Assembly: GCF_004348345.1 (NCBI RefSeq)
Contig: NZ_SMJZ01000005.1
Span: forward strand, 1-64,000
Length of the DNA stretch: 64,000 nt
From: Nonomuraea longispora
GTDB lineage: Bacteria; Actinomycetota; Actinomycetes; Streptosporangiales; Streptosporangiaceae
Reading direction: 5' to 3'
Shown: piece by piece, positions 15,776-24,099 of the stretch
Position numbering within the stretch: position 1 is the first letter of the stretch
Layout: every line of letters begins with the position of its first letter
Notes under the pieces: generated by a model
Seen by the model: the letters and a program-made list of their open reading frames with translations, nothing else
Database searches by the model: none
Told to the model about the DNA's origin: nothing
Translations under genes and position numbers: made by a program

Positions 15776-16987
15776 TCAGGCGGGTTCGAAGGCCACCGGG
15801 AGCCGGTGCACTCCGTAGATGGCCATGTCGGTCCTCATCGCGAGCTCCTCCTCGGGTACGGCCAGGCGCAGGCCGGGAAAGCGGCGGAACAGCGCCGCGT
15901 ACGCGACCCGCATCTCGACCCTGGCCAGCTGCTGGCCGAGGCACTGGTGCACCCCGTGGCCGAAGCCCACGTGGCCGGTGGCCGACCTGGTCAGGTCGAG
16001 GGTGTCGGGGTCGTCGAACTGTCCGGGGTCGCGGTTGGCCATCGGGATGGAGATCACCACCGTCTGGCCCTTCCTGACGGTCACGCCCTCCAGCTCGACG
16101 TCCTCCAGCGCGGTGCGCTGAGCGCCGAACTGGATGATCGACAGGTACCGGAGCAGTTCCTCGACGGCGTTGTCGATCAGCGTGGGGTCGGCGCGCAGGG
16201 CGGCGAGCTGGTCCGGATGGCGCAGCAGGGCGTAGGTGCCGAGGGCGATCATGTTGGCGGTCGTCTCGTGCCCGGCGACGAGCAGCACCAGCCCTACGCC
16301 GGTGAGCTCCTCGTCGGTCAGGTCGCCGCCGGTAACGAGCGCGCTGAGCAGATCATCCCCGGGGTCGGCGCGCTTGGCCGCGACCAGCCGGCGGAAATAG
16401 CCGTAGAGGTGGTTCATGGCGGCCATGAACTCCTCCTTGGACGTGCCCAGGCGGACCATCGTCTCCGTGGTGCCCTGGAACTCCGACCGGTCGGCGTACG
16501 GCACGCCGAGCAGTTCGCAGATCACCAGGGAGGGGATCGGCAGGGCGAAGTGCTGGACCAGGTCGGCCGGGGAGCCTGCCCGCTCCATCGCGTCCAGGCA
16601 CTCGTCGGCGATCTGCTGGATCCGCGGGGTCAGCCCGTTGAGCCGGCGCACGGTGAAGTGGGCGGTCAGCAGCCTGCGGTAGCGGGTGTGGTCGGGCGGG
16701 TCGAGGCGCAGGAACATTCCGGGGAGCATCGGCGCGGCGGGGTCCTCGCCGAGTGAGTGTTCGAAGGGCAGGTGGCGCAGGTCCTGCCGGGCGCTGAAGC
16801 GCTGGTCGGCCAGCACGGCACGGGCGAGGTCGCGGCTGGTCGTCACCCAGCCGATGTGACCGTCGGGGAAGCCCAGCGGGTGCAGCGGTCCCTGGGCGGC
16901 GAGGTCGCGAAGCGGGACGGGCGGGTCGAAGGGGTGCTCACGCGCGGTGGGCAGTTGCATGGGGCGGACACCGGGGCCTGCGGTCAT
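15776..16987 (-). CDS. Cytochrome P450
   Basis: 403 aa bacterial class I P450. The I-helix oxygen-binding motif AGHET is at residues 238-242, the K-helix E-x-x-R within EELLR (276-280), and the haem loop FGHGVHQCLG gives the Cys349 ligand. Start ATG 16987 is supported by AGGAGG seven to eight bases upstream. It needs ferredoxin partners encoded elsewhere. It is divergent from a TetR gene with a palindrome in the intergenic region, so the substrate or a related compound probably induces it. Biosynthetic and detoxifying roles cannot be separated here. Confidence 0.95.
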   Translation of the reverse strand: MTAGPGVRPMQLPTAREHPFDPPVPLRDLAAQGPLHPLGFPDGHIGWVTTSRDLARAVLADQRFSARQDLRHLPFEHSLGEDPAAPMLPGMFLRLDPPDHTRYRRLLTAHFTVRRLNGLTPRIQQIADECLDAMERAGSPADLVQHFALPIPSLVICELLGVPYADRSEFQGTTETMVRLGTSKEEFMAAMNHLYGYFRRLVAAKRADPGDDLLSALVTGGDLTDEELTGVGLVLLVAGHETTANMIALGTYALLRHPDQLAALRADPTLIDNAVEELLRYLSIIQFGAQRTALEDVELEGVTVRKGQTVVISIPMANRDPGQFDDPDTLDLTRSATGHVGFGHGVHQCLGQQLARVEMRVAYAALFRRFPGLRLAVPEEELAMRTDMAIYGVHRLPVAFEPA

Positions 16988-17003
16988 GCGACGTCCTCCT
17001 AAG

Positions 17004-17016
17004 TAGAGAGTCTCTA
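17004..17016. promoter_or_regulatory. Palindromic operator between P450 and TetR genes
   Basis: TAGAGA-G-TCTCTA is a perfect 13-base inverted repeat, 17 bp upstream of the P450 start. On the minus strand a TAGACA / 17 bp / TTATCT promoter pair lies just upstream, placing the palindrome over the transcription start, a classical repressor position. The adjacent TetR protein is the obvious ligand. Confidence 0.65.
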
Positions 17017-17063
17017 TTTTTAGATAATACATACCTTCATACTCTGTCTACTATGCTGAGCGC

Positions 17064-17696
17064 ATGCCGGAGCAGATGGGCTTGCGGGAGCGCAAGAGAC
17101 GGCGCACACGGCAGACCCTGATCCACACAGGGCTGCGGTTGTTCGCGGAGCGGGGATACGACCAGACCACCGTGGCCGACGTCTGCGCGGCGGCCGAGTT
17201 GTCGCCCGCCACGTTCTACAAGCACTTCCCCGCGAAAGAGGACCTCGTCTTCGCCGACTATCCCGAGCGGGTCGACGCCATCCGCACGCTGACCTCGGCG
17301 CCCCACCCGGGAGAGTCACTGGAGAGCCTGCTGCGGCGGGCCTTCACCATGGTGCTCGAACCGGGGCGGTGGAGCATCGACGCCGACGAGGACGCGGCCG
17401 TGATCCGCACACGTCTCGCCCTCACCGTTCCGGCGCTGCGGGCGATCGCGCTGCGCTGGATGTTCGACCTCCAGCACGAGTGGGCGAAGGCACTGCGCGA
17501 GGTGTTCCCCGAACTGGACGACGTCACCGCGCACGCCATCGTCGGAGCCATGGTCGGAGCGCTCGCGAGCGCCGGCCGGGCCTCCATGGAGAACGGGCGG
17601 CACGGAGCCGCCCTGATCGAGGACATCACCCGGGCCCTCGACATCGCCGTCACCGGACTTCCCCGCCACCTCACGGCCGCGACGCAGGAACCCTGA
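17064..17696 (+). CDS. TetR/AcrR family transcriptional regulator
   Basis: 210 aa. The helix-turn-helix spans residues ~12-60 (RTRQTLIHTGLRLFAERGYD, TVADVCAAAELSPATFYKHF). A helical ligand-binding domain follows. It is divergently transcribed from the P450, with a 13-bp palindrome between the genes, so it probably represses the P450 and possibly itself. TACTAT at 17049-17054 could be its -10 element. Confidence 0.92.
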   Translation: MPEQMGLRERKRRRTRQTLIHTGLRLFAERGYDQTTVADVCAAAELSPATFYKHFPAKEDLVFADYPERVDAIRTLTSAPHPGESLESLLRRAFTMVLEPGRWSIDADEDAAVIRTRLALTVPALRAIALRWMFDLQHEWAKALREVFPELDDVTAHAIVGAMVGALASAGRASMENGRHGAALIEDITRALDIAVTGLPRHLTAATQEP

Positions 17697-17835
17697 CCGA
17701 CCCGACGGCGACACCGCGCTCCCCTCCGGCTACACCTGCGCCTGACCCCGTGAGACCAGGGTGAGGAGCCGATCGCGGCTGTCCGGAGTATCGTCCACTT
17801 CAGACACCCGACGTTCACGATCCGAGAGGTCAAGG

Positions 17836-19029
17836 TTGGCCCAGGAGGAGATCCGCCGGCACAACGCCGGCACCCTGCTCCGGCACGTACACCTGGGCGG
17901 CGCGGTCTCCCGCACGACGCTGGCCGAGCGGATGAGGCTGAACCGCAGCACCATCATGACGCTGACCACGGAGCTCGCCACCGCGGGCCTGGTCCGCGAG
18001 GAGCTGCCCGCCGACACCGGGCGGGCCGGCCGGCCGTCGCTGGTGGTCCGCCCCGACTCCGGCCAGGTCTACGTCCTGGCCTTCGACGTGGCCGTGGACC
18101 GCCTGGTCGCCGCCCGGGTCGCGCTCGGCGGGACCATGCTGGACCGCAGGGAGGCCGTGCGCCCACGCGCCGGAGCCGACCTCGACCGCGTGGTCGAGGT
18201 GCTCGCCCGGTTCGGCCGCCAGTTGCACCGGACGGCCCCTTCGTCCTCCGTGTGCGTCGGCGTCGGCGCGTCCTACTGCGGCATGATCCGGCCCGGCGAC
18301 GGCATGGTGCGCTTCGGGCCCGACATGGGCTGGGTGGACCAGGCGTTCGGCACCGAGCTGGGCCGCCGGCTGGGCCTCGGCCTGCCGGTGTCCGTGGGCA
18401 ACGAGGCGCACCTCGGGGCGCTGGCCGAGCAGTTGCGCGGAGCGGGCGCCGGCTTCCAGAACCTCATCTACCTCCACGGGGACGTCGGCGTGGGCGGCGG
18501 CATCATCGTGGGCGGAAAACTGCTGGACGGCGACGGCGGCTACGGGTGCGAGCTGGGGCACATGGTGGTGAACCCGTACAACGGGCGCCCCTGCGGGTGC
18601 GGCTCACACGGCTGCCTGGAGGCGGAGGTGGGCGAACGGGCCCTGCTCGACTCGGCGGGCCGGCCCGCCGAGTCGTTCGGGCGCGACTCCGTACGCGCCG
18701 TGGTGGACGACGCCGACCGCGGCGACCCCGCGGCCCAGGAGGCGCTGCGCCAGGTCGGCGACTGGCTCGGCATCGGCGTGGCCAACCTCATCAACCTGTT
18801 CAACCCCGGCATGGTCGTCTTCGGCGGCATGCTGCGCGACATGTATCCAGGCGCGGCGGCCCAGGTGCGCGCCCGCATCGCCGCCAACGTGCTGCCCGTC
18901 GCCCGGGAACGGGTGAGGTTGCGCACCTCGGCGCTGGGGGACGACGCCACCCTGGTCGGCGCCGCCGAACTCGGCTTCTCCGACCTGCTGGCCGACCCGC
19001 TGGGCGTGCTCACCCGTATGAGAGGGTGA
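17836..19029 (+). CDS. ROK family transcriptional regulator (NagC/XylR type)
   Basis: 397 aa. An N-terminal winged helix (GGAVSRTTLAERMRLNRSTI) precedes a ROK sugar-kinase-like domain with the zinc motif CGCGSHGCLE (C-x-C-x4-C). Such proteins repress sugar uptake or catabolism and respond to sugars. TTG 17836 is preferred because GAGAGG ends six bases upstream and family members begin here; an in-frame GTG at 17761 would add a 25-residue basic tail. No sugar operon is adjacent, so the target is unknown. Confidence 0.88.
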   Translation: MAQEEIRRHNAGTLLRHVHLGGAVSRTTLAERMRLNRSTIMTLTTELATAGLVREELPADTGRAGRPSLVVRPDSGQVYVLAFDVAVDRLVAARVALGGTMLDRREAVRPRAGADLDRVVEVLARFGRQLHRTAPSSSVCVGVGASYCGMIRPGDGMVRFGPDMGWVDQAFGTELGRRLGLGLPVSVGNEAHLGALAEQLRGAGAGFQNLIYLHGDVGVGGGIIVGGKLLDGDGGYGCELGHMVVNPYNGRPCGCGSHGCLEAEVGERALLDSAGRPAESFGRDSVRAVVDDADRGDPAAQEALRQVGDWLGIGVANLINLFNPGMVVFGGMLRDMYPGAAAQVRARIAANVLPVARERVRLRTSALGDDATLVGAAELGFSDLLADPLGVLTRMRG

Positions 19030-19119
19030 GCGCCCGGAGGCTCAGTCCGGCCCCGCATCGGGGTCACGAGTCGTGTCGTGGCAGGCGCGGAGCAGACGGG
19101 CCCGGTCGCGCCGGTCCTC

Positions 19120-19534
19120 GGCGGACATGCCGCTGAAGATCTCTTCGCTGATCCGGTGTTGCAGGTCGGCGATCCGGTCGATCGCCGCGCTTCGGCCGAT
19201 GCGCTGCTGTTCGCCGCCAGACGGTTGGCGACGGAACGGATCGCGATGTTGTTCGCGGTACGCGGGGACGCCGCGGTCAGGGGTGTGCCGCGCACGATGA
19301 CCGTGGAGGGCCTGTCCGAGTCCGCGGCGGCCCGGTTGCTGGAGTCCCGCTGCGGTGCGGCGGCCGCCCGGGTGGTACGCGAGCTCGTCATGTTGACCCG
19401 CGCGAACCCGCTGGCCCTGAGCGAGGTCGCCGCCCCGCTTGTCGAGCAAGCAGATCCCCGCCCAGCTCTTCCTGAGCCCGCGTACGGTCGAGTACCACCT
19501 GTACAAGCCCGCGACCGAAGACGACATGCTGTGA
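19120..19534 (+). pseudogene. Remnant of a LuxR-family AAA regulator
   Basis: One frame encodes SADALLFAARRLATERIAML, ending near NPLALSEVAAPL, typical of the AAA domain of large LuxR/MalT-like regulators. From about 19448, one base out of frame, the sequence reads AQLFLSPRTVEYHLYK, the recognition helix of a LuxR HTH, then stops at 19534. The N-terminus and the ~400-residue middle are gone, and no intact copy is in the window. The functional hydrolase gene starts three bases later. Confidence 0.8.
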
Positions 19535-19537
19535 GAC

Positions 19538-20419
19538 ATGCAGAACGTGAACATCTGGAGTGAAGAGTTCGGGGCGCGGACGGACCCGCCGATCCTGCTG
19601 ATCATGGGTTCGATGTCGCAGGGAATCCTGTGGCCGGACGAGCTCGTCGGCCGGCTGGCCGCCGCGGGCCGCAGGGTGATCCGCTACGACCACCGCGACA
19701 CCGGCATGTCGGACACCGTGGACTTCGACGCGGAACCGTACACCTGGGACGCCATCAAGAACGACGTCTACCGCGTGATGGATCAGCACGGCCTGGAGAG
19801 CGCCCACCTGGTCTGCCACTCGGCGGGCGGTCTGCTCGGCCAGTTCGCCGCCGTGGAGCGGCCGGAGCGGGTGCGCTCGCTGACCGTCATCGGCTCCTCC
19901 CCGCTCGGCGGCGGCGAGGGCCAGGTGATCATGCGGGCGCTGACGGGACAACCGCAGCTCAAGGGGAGCCTGCCGGAGCCCACACCGGAGTTCGTGGCCT
20001 TCTACCGTACGTTGATGGCCGCCCCGCCACCGGCGGACCGGCGCGCCCGGATCGACGGCATGATCGCCGAGCAGCGCCTGCTGCACGGCACCGGGCTGCC
20101 GTTCGACGAGGACTCGGCCCGGCGCCTGCAGGAACGCATCCACGACCGGGCCCGCGACCTGTCAGCGGTGGCCAACCACCGCCGGGCCGCCATGGCCAAA
20201 CCCGACTTCGAGCCGGTGGGAGTACTCCATCGGGTCAAGGCGCCCACACTCGTCATCGAGGGCAGCCACGAGCCTGCCAAACCGGGCCACAGCGCGATCA
20301 TCGCCGAGCAGATCCCAGGGGCGCGGCTGATGATCGTGTCGGGCATGGGCCACACCCTGCCACCCGAGGTACACGAGGAACTGGCCACCGCCGTCCTCGC
20401 GCACACCGAATCGGCGTGA
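19538..20419 (+). CDS. Alpha/beta hydrolase
   Basis: 293 aa, family of RdmC-like esterases. The nucleophile elbow is CHSAGG (Ser within residues ~95-100; the first residue is Cys instead of the usual Gly). An oxyanion-type LLIMGSMSQ occurs near residue 20, and the catalytic His is in GMGHTLPP near the C-terminus. No signal peptide, so cytoplasmic. Substrate unknown. It lies immediately after the LuxR remnant, which may once have regulated it. Confidence 0.88.
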   Translation: MQNVNIWSEEFGARTDPPILLIMGSMSQGILWPDELVGRLAAAGRRVIRYDHRDTGMSDTVDFDAEPYTWDAIKNDVYRVMDQHGLESAHLVCHSAGGLLGQFAAVERPERVRSLTVIGSSPLGGGEGQVIMRALTGQPQLKGSLPEPTPEFVAFYRTLMAAPPPADRRARIDGMIAEQRLLHGTGLPFDEDSARRLQERIHDRARDLSAVANHRRAAMAKPDFEPVGVLHRVKAPTLVIEGSHEPAKPGHSAIIAEQIPGARLMIVSGMGHTLPPEVHEELATAVLAHTESA

Positions 20420-20549
20420 GAACGCCGAAAGGTGAATGCCGTAATGCGCTGAACGCATCGAAAGCAAAGATAAATCGGCACGCTCTACCGTGGTCGCAGG
20501 AAGGCAGGGACATCAGTTCACGACGGCACCCACAGGGGGAATCAGCATC

Positions 20550-20978
20550 ATGAAACTACCGAGATCAACGGCTGTCGCGCTGGCGGCCATCGCGATGACC
20601 GCGCCGCTCCTGTCGACGGCATCGCCGGCGGCGGCCCAGTCGGCGAGTGCGTGGAACTGCACCAGCCTCAGCGGTTCCGGCCCATCGAGCAAGGACAAGG
20701 ACGGCAGGGATGTGTGGGCCGAATGCCATAAGGGCAATGGGTGGGTGAGGGCGTACTTCCGGGCGTACGACGAGAAGGTGGAGCTCGAAGACCACCACGG
20801 CAGTGACCCGAACAGCGTGGTGGCCTACCTGACCGTGGCAGGCTCGGGAACAGCGAGGTTCAAGGGCGCGGGCACCCGGGACCAGAGTTACGACGAGGGC
20901 AAGGCGGTTTCCATTGAAGTGTGCACCTCCGACTCGTCGACGAAGGTCTGCCACAAGCAGAGCGGGGGAAGAACCTGA
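20550..20978 (+). CDS. Small secreted protein, 142 aa
   Basis: Starts MKLPRSTAVALAAIAMTAPL, a Sec signal peptide with cleavage expected after ASPAAA (residue ~27). The mature part of ~115 residues has two likely disulfide pairs (WNC, ECHKG, EVCTS, KVCHK) and is rich in charged residues. Similar small extracellular proteins are common in actinomycetes; function unknown. The region 20420-20549 upstream has no other gene. Confidence 0.78.
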   Translation: MKLPRSTAVALAAIAMTAPLLSTASPAAAQSASAWNCTSLSGSGPSSKDKDGRDVWAECHKGNGWVRAYFRAYDEKVELEDHHGSDPNSVVAYLTVAGSGTARFKGAGTRDQSYDEGKAVSIEVCTSDSSTKVCHKQSGGRT

Positions 20979-21013
20979 CGGAAGCGATGAGTGTCTGGCC
21001 TTGGCGTGAATTC

Positions 21014-21035
21014 TCGGATAGTTAGACTTATCCGA
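21014..21035 (+). terminator. Hairpin downstream of the secreted-protein gene
   Basis: TCGGATA / TATCCGA arms with an 8-base loop, 35 bp after the stop. No T-run follows, as is usual in actinomycetes. Confidence 0.5.
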
Positions 21036-21152
21036 AAAGCACACCATGCTACCTGCCGACCTCGAAGGAAAGCATGGCAGCACGCTTACCGGAAGTCGCG
21101 GTAGCACGTGCGGAATTCACGCCGGGGCCGGTTCAGCCAATGAACGCGCCGC

Positions 21153-21350
21153 CTAATGGGGCGTGGATCGGTGATCAGCCCACAGGTCGACCGCCTGCTG
21201 AAGATCAGCGCTCAGTTCCCCGCCCAGCGGATAGCCGGCCGCAGGGTTGTCCGGCGAGAGGAAGTTTTTATTGAGCGCCCTGGGAACCGCGTCCGGGCCG
21301 GTGCGCCGGGGGTCGTCGACCGCCGGCGCTGTGATGACGACGTCGGACAC
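21153..21350 (-). pseudogene. Truncated RelE/ParE-type toxin
   Basis: GTG 21350 follows the antitoxin stop by three bases. The protein opens SDVVITAPAVDD, with GPDAVPRALNK and NPAAGYPLGGEL, matching the N-terminal half of RelE/ParE toxins found with Phd-type antitoxins. After GGEL the expected beta-strands and catalytic residues are replaced by an unrelated tail, and the frame ends at 65 aa instead of ~85-90. The toxin is probably inactive. Confidence 0.7.
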
Positions 21351-21353
21351 GAT

Positions 21354-21656
21354 TCACTCATCGTCCGGGATGGCGGACAGCGACTCGCGAGTATGCCCGA
21401 AAGCGGCAAGCACCTCATCGAGTGAGACCCGCTCCCCCGTATCCGTGACCGACCGGGCGAGCACCAGCGCCAAATCACGAAGATCAGCCGCCGCTTCCTC
21501 CAGCTCATTGAGCCGGCGAATGCTCACGACGGCCGCCACCGGCTGATGCCGCCGGGTGACCGCCAGAACGCTCCCCTGCTCCGCATCAGCCACCAGGCGG
21601 GCAACGCCTTGCTGGGTCGCCTCGGTGACGCTCAGCTCAGTAGCGTCGCGAAGAGA
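21354..21656 (-). pseudogene. Phd/YefM-type antitoxin lacking a start codon
   Basis: In one frame the sequence reads TELSVTEATQQGVARLVADA then VLAVTRRHQPVAAVVSI, the N-terminal DNA-binding half of Phd/YefM antitoxins, continuing to DDE and a stop at 21354. Upstream of the conserved N-terminus there is no ATG or GTG before an in-frame stop at 21660-21662; the first GTG is inside the domain (21593). The 5' end is fused to a truncated lipase gene, so a deletion seems to have removed promoter and start. Confidence 0.7.
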
Positions 21657-22090
21657 TAGTCAGGGGCGGACACCGCATGCCCGGCCCCCGCGAACAGCAG
21701 CGTCGCGGCACGGTCGGTGGATTTCTCGTTCACCGAGGCCACATCGCCCCGGTAGACGGTGGTGCCGTGCAACCAGGAGACCACCCGCAGGTTGCGCCGG
21801 CTGTTGCCAGGCAGGGCGACCAACTGGCTGGCCGTGGTGGACCGGCCCTTGGCGTCCACGGTGCGATAAATCACGCGATAGGCGTTGACTCCGTATTTCA
21901 CGTGGCCCGCGTCGATGCCGTTCGCCTTGAGCCGCTCGGCGACCTGGCTTCTGTCCAGCTTCTCCACAGGGGTGGAGGAGGCTACGGCGCCGCGTGCCAG
22001 GGTTTGCGCTACTGAGACTTCGGCGGGGAACACGGTGGCGAAGCAGCCCACGGCGAGCCCGCCGGCCACTGCTGCCCGAGAAAAGGTCAT
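21632..22090 (-). pseudogene. 5' part of a secreted lipase/hydrolase gene, cut after PDYL
   Basis: 152 codons. Starts MTFSRAAVAGGLAVGCFATV, a signal peptide, and continues as a secreted alpha/beta hydrolase of the actinobacterial lipase type (RVVSWLHGTTVY and AGHAVSAPDYL). At PDYL, where homologues continue for another ~230 residues including the nucleophile, the frame runs into antitoxin sequence and stops. The breakpoint is near 21645-21656. Confidence 0.72.
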
Positions 22091-22216
22091 GCCGAAACCC
22101 TAGATACAGCCGAGAAGAGCGGCATTGCTGGCGGAACCCTGGTTCTTGGTGGTGCCAGCCTTACCCGTGCAGTGTGACCGGCGTGTCTCGCGGCGCGCTG
22201 GCTGCGCAACAACCGT

Positions 22217-22569
22217 CTACTCGGTGTCCTTGGGGTGTTGGGGCGATGCGTAAATTATCCAGACCGTACGAGTGGTGTCATTGATGACGTAGCGCACCCG
22301 CCCGCCGCTCGTGACCTCGAACTCCCACTGCTCCAATTCCTCACCGTTGTGACGATGAGTCGAGAGCTCGCCGCGTAGACGATGCTGACGGTCGTGGCCG
22401 GCGCCCGTACGCGGGTCAGTTCGCAGTGTCTCGAAGCAACGGCGCGTATTGGCCAGAGCGTGACGGCAAAGCTCTTCCAGCCCCGGACGGCCTCGCTGGT
22501 ACCGAATCGAACGTCCCATTCGTCGACCGGAGGCGGGACCGTAACCCGATCTCCGCGTTTCGGGCTCAT
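22217..22569 (-). pseudogene. Frameshifted toxin-like gene
   Basis: Frame one reads MSPKRGDRVTVPPP and WDVRFGTSEAVRGW from ATG 22569, then at about 22477 the family sequence jumps to the next frame (EELCRHALANTRR, EVTSGGRVRYVIND, VWIIYAS) and ends at 22217. One lost G in the TGG-GAA junction would explain this. The rejoined ~117 aa protein resembles a small actinobacterial toxin-like family encoded after Phd-like antitoxins. The start overlaps the antitoxin stop as ATGA. Confidence 0.72.
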
Positions 22570-23036
22570 GCAGTGACCTGCACTGGCCCAAGATCACCGC
22601 TCGTAGGCTTGCGAGCCTGGGCGTAGTGTGCAGGATCCGCCTTGATTCTGGCAGTGGCCCGCCAGCCCACAATGACCTCGTGGGTGGTGGCATCGACATC
22701 CAGCTCGGCGGCGTCGGAGAGCGCCTCGACAAGTTCCAAGGTGAAAGCGCGAAGCTCCTCCGGAGAAAGGTGACGCACCCAAGGGAAGACGTCCGGCATG
22801 GCCAGGACCAGCGCGCGGGCAGTGGGGTCGTGCTTGAGCAGAGCGAGGAACAGCCGGGACGCCGTCGCCAGCGTCCGATCGCGCTCCTCCTCACGGTCCG
22901 CCGCGGTCAGATAGAAATCGACAGCGTCACGATGGGTCACACGCAGACGCCCCAGGCGCGCCGCACGCTCTGCGACGGCCCTGGGATTCCTGGACAGATC
23001 AGAGAACGTGACAGCGTCGGCGTGGCTCGTACTCAC
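22566..23036 (-). CDS. Phd-like antitoxin / hypothetical protein
   Basis: 156 aa from GTG 23036. The N-terminus AVTFSDLSRNPRAVAERA followed by LRVTHRD resembles the Phd/YefM DNA-binding half. The rest (LFLALLKHDPTARALVLAMP, SPEELRAFTLELVEAL) is a helical domain that might bind the toxin. The frame is intact while its coupled partner (22217-22569) is frameshifted, so this is now an orphan antitoxin-like gene. Confidence 0.7.
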   Translation of the reverse strand: MSTSHADAVTFSDLSRNPRAVAERAARLGRLRVTHRDAVDFYLTAADREEERDRTLATASRLFLALLKHDPTARALVLAMPDVFPWVRHLSPEELRAFTLELVEALSDAAELDVDATTHEVIVGWRATARIKADPAHYAQARKPTSGDLGPVQVTA

Positions 23037-23128
23037 TGCCTCAGTGTATGTCAGAAGACAATCTGATGTCACGAGACATCGAGACACGTTGTTGAGCGCT
23101 GCGGCCAACGAACCTGCGTCACGAACGA

Positions 23129-23281
23129 TCACAAGGAGTGATTGTCCTCCGACCGCGGAATCTCCTCGGCCCGTTCCGCGAAATCCGGCTCCTCGTCAGA
23201 GGTCAGGACGATGGCAGGGCGCAACGAGCGCAGTGCGGTGGCCGCCACCGCGGCGTCGATGGCGTACCGGCCCGCTCGCCG
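23129..23281 (-). pseudogene. C-terminal fragment of a VapC-like PIN toxin
   Basis: The minus-strand frame reads RYAIDAAVAATALRS, RPAIVLTSD and then an acidic tail to a stop at 23129. AIDAxxAATA followed by ILTSD is the C-terminal part of VapC-type PIN nucleases, including the last acidic active-site residues. The N-terminal two thirds is missing; the fragment is cut exactly where the orphan msrA end begins. Confidence 0.68.
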
Positions 23282-23288
23282 CCCAGGT

Positions 23289-23393
23289 CTACGCCTCGCC
23301 GGAGGTCAGGCCGACCGGGCAGGTGACGCCCGTGCCGCCGATGGCGCAGTAGCCGTTGGGCACTTTGTACAGGTATTGCTGGTGGTAGCGCTT
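23289..23393 (-). pseudogene. Orphan msrA 3' end, copy A (attachment-site scar)
   Basis: The minus strand encodes the last 34 residues of an MsrA protein: [14 protein letters not shown], then [12 protein letters not shown] and SGEA-stop. No upstream msrA body is attached. The same tail occurs at 25365-25469 and as the true end of msrA at 35626. It is best read as the outer att scar left by site-specific insertion into msrA. Confidence 0.8.
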
Positions 23394-23553
23394 CACTGCA
23401 GGTCATAGATGTGCTGCTCAGCTGGGCTTCGACCGGTACTCAGCACATGACGGCCTATTGGAGATCAAGAGCGGCGAACGTCAGGCCTCAGTGGCCTCGA
23501 ACATTCCTTGCCGTTGTGACGATGAGGCGCGAGATCGCCGCCCGGCTACCACA

Positions 23554-24099
23554 TCAGGCACAACCATTGCGACGAACGTACGGACCGAAAGTCGAGCCTG
23601 TACACGGCAAACGCATTCCTGTCGCGCTCAGAGCATCCACGATGCTTCCAGCAGCCACCTCAGTGAGCTTCCCATCTTGGGTCGCACGGGCAAGAAGCCA
23701 TACGGTGCCGTGCACCTCCAAGCCATGGGCCCTTCCTACAGCCACGGCATGTCGATCATCAGTGATGGCGATCCCACTGCACAGTTCGGCAGCGGAGAAC
23801 ACGCTAGCCTCCCCCAGATCACGCTCCGAAGATCCGATGCGCCGCACCCATTTGGCGAAGCACTTGATCTCTTCTAGAGAGTCGAGTCTTGCCAGCCCAA
23901 GCCAATCCGAATGGAGCACAGTCTCCAGGAGCGGATGCGCCTGCACTCCCGCCCGTATTTCTTCGCGCACTACGTGTGTTGTCAAGCACGTGGTGCCCGC
24001 GAGAACGTCACGCAACACGTCCAAGCGCTCCGCGCGCGCAAAATGGTTCAGACACATGGCGTCGAATACCAGAACGGAGTCTGACTCAGTGTCGCTCAC
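23554..24099 (-). CDS. PIN-like domain protein (putative toxin)
   Basis: 181 aa. VLVFDAMCLNHFARAERLDVL has the first PIN Asp; ERDLGEASVFSAAEL supplies the central acidic residues and GIAITDDRHA the last Asp pair, in the order expected for PIN ribonucleases. ATG 24099 shares ATGA with the stop of the upstream XRE-ImmA gene. Coupling of an XRE/ImmA-type gene to a PIN-like gene is a recognised candidate toxin-antitoxin arrangement. The C-terminal ~25 residues are not typical and may be specific to this group. Confidence 0.75.
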   Translation of the reverse strand: MSDTESDSVLVFDAMCLNHFARAERLDVLRDVLAGTTCLTTHVVREEIRAGVQAHPLLETVLHSDWLGLARLDSLEEIKCFAKWVRRIGSSERDLGEASVFSAAELCSGIAITDDRHAVAVGRAHGLEVHGTVWLLARATQDGKLTEVAAGSIVDALSATGMRLPCTGSTFGPYVRRNGCA

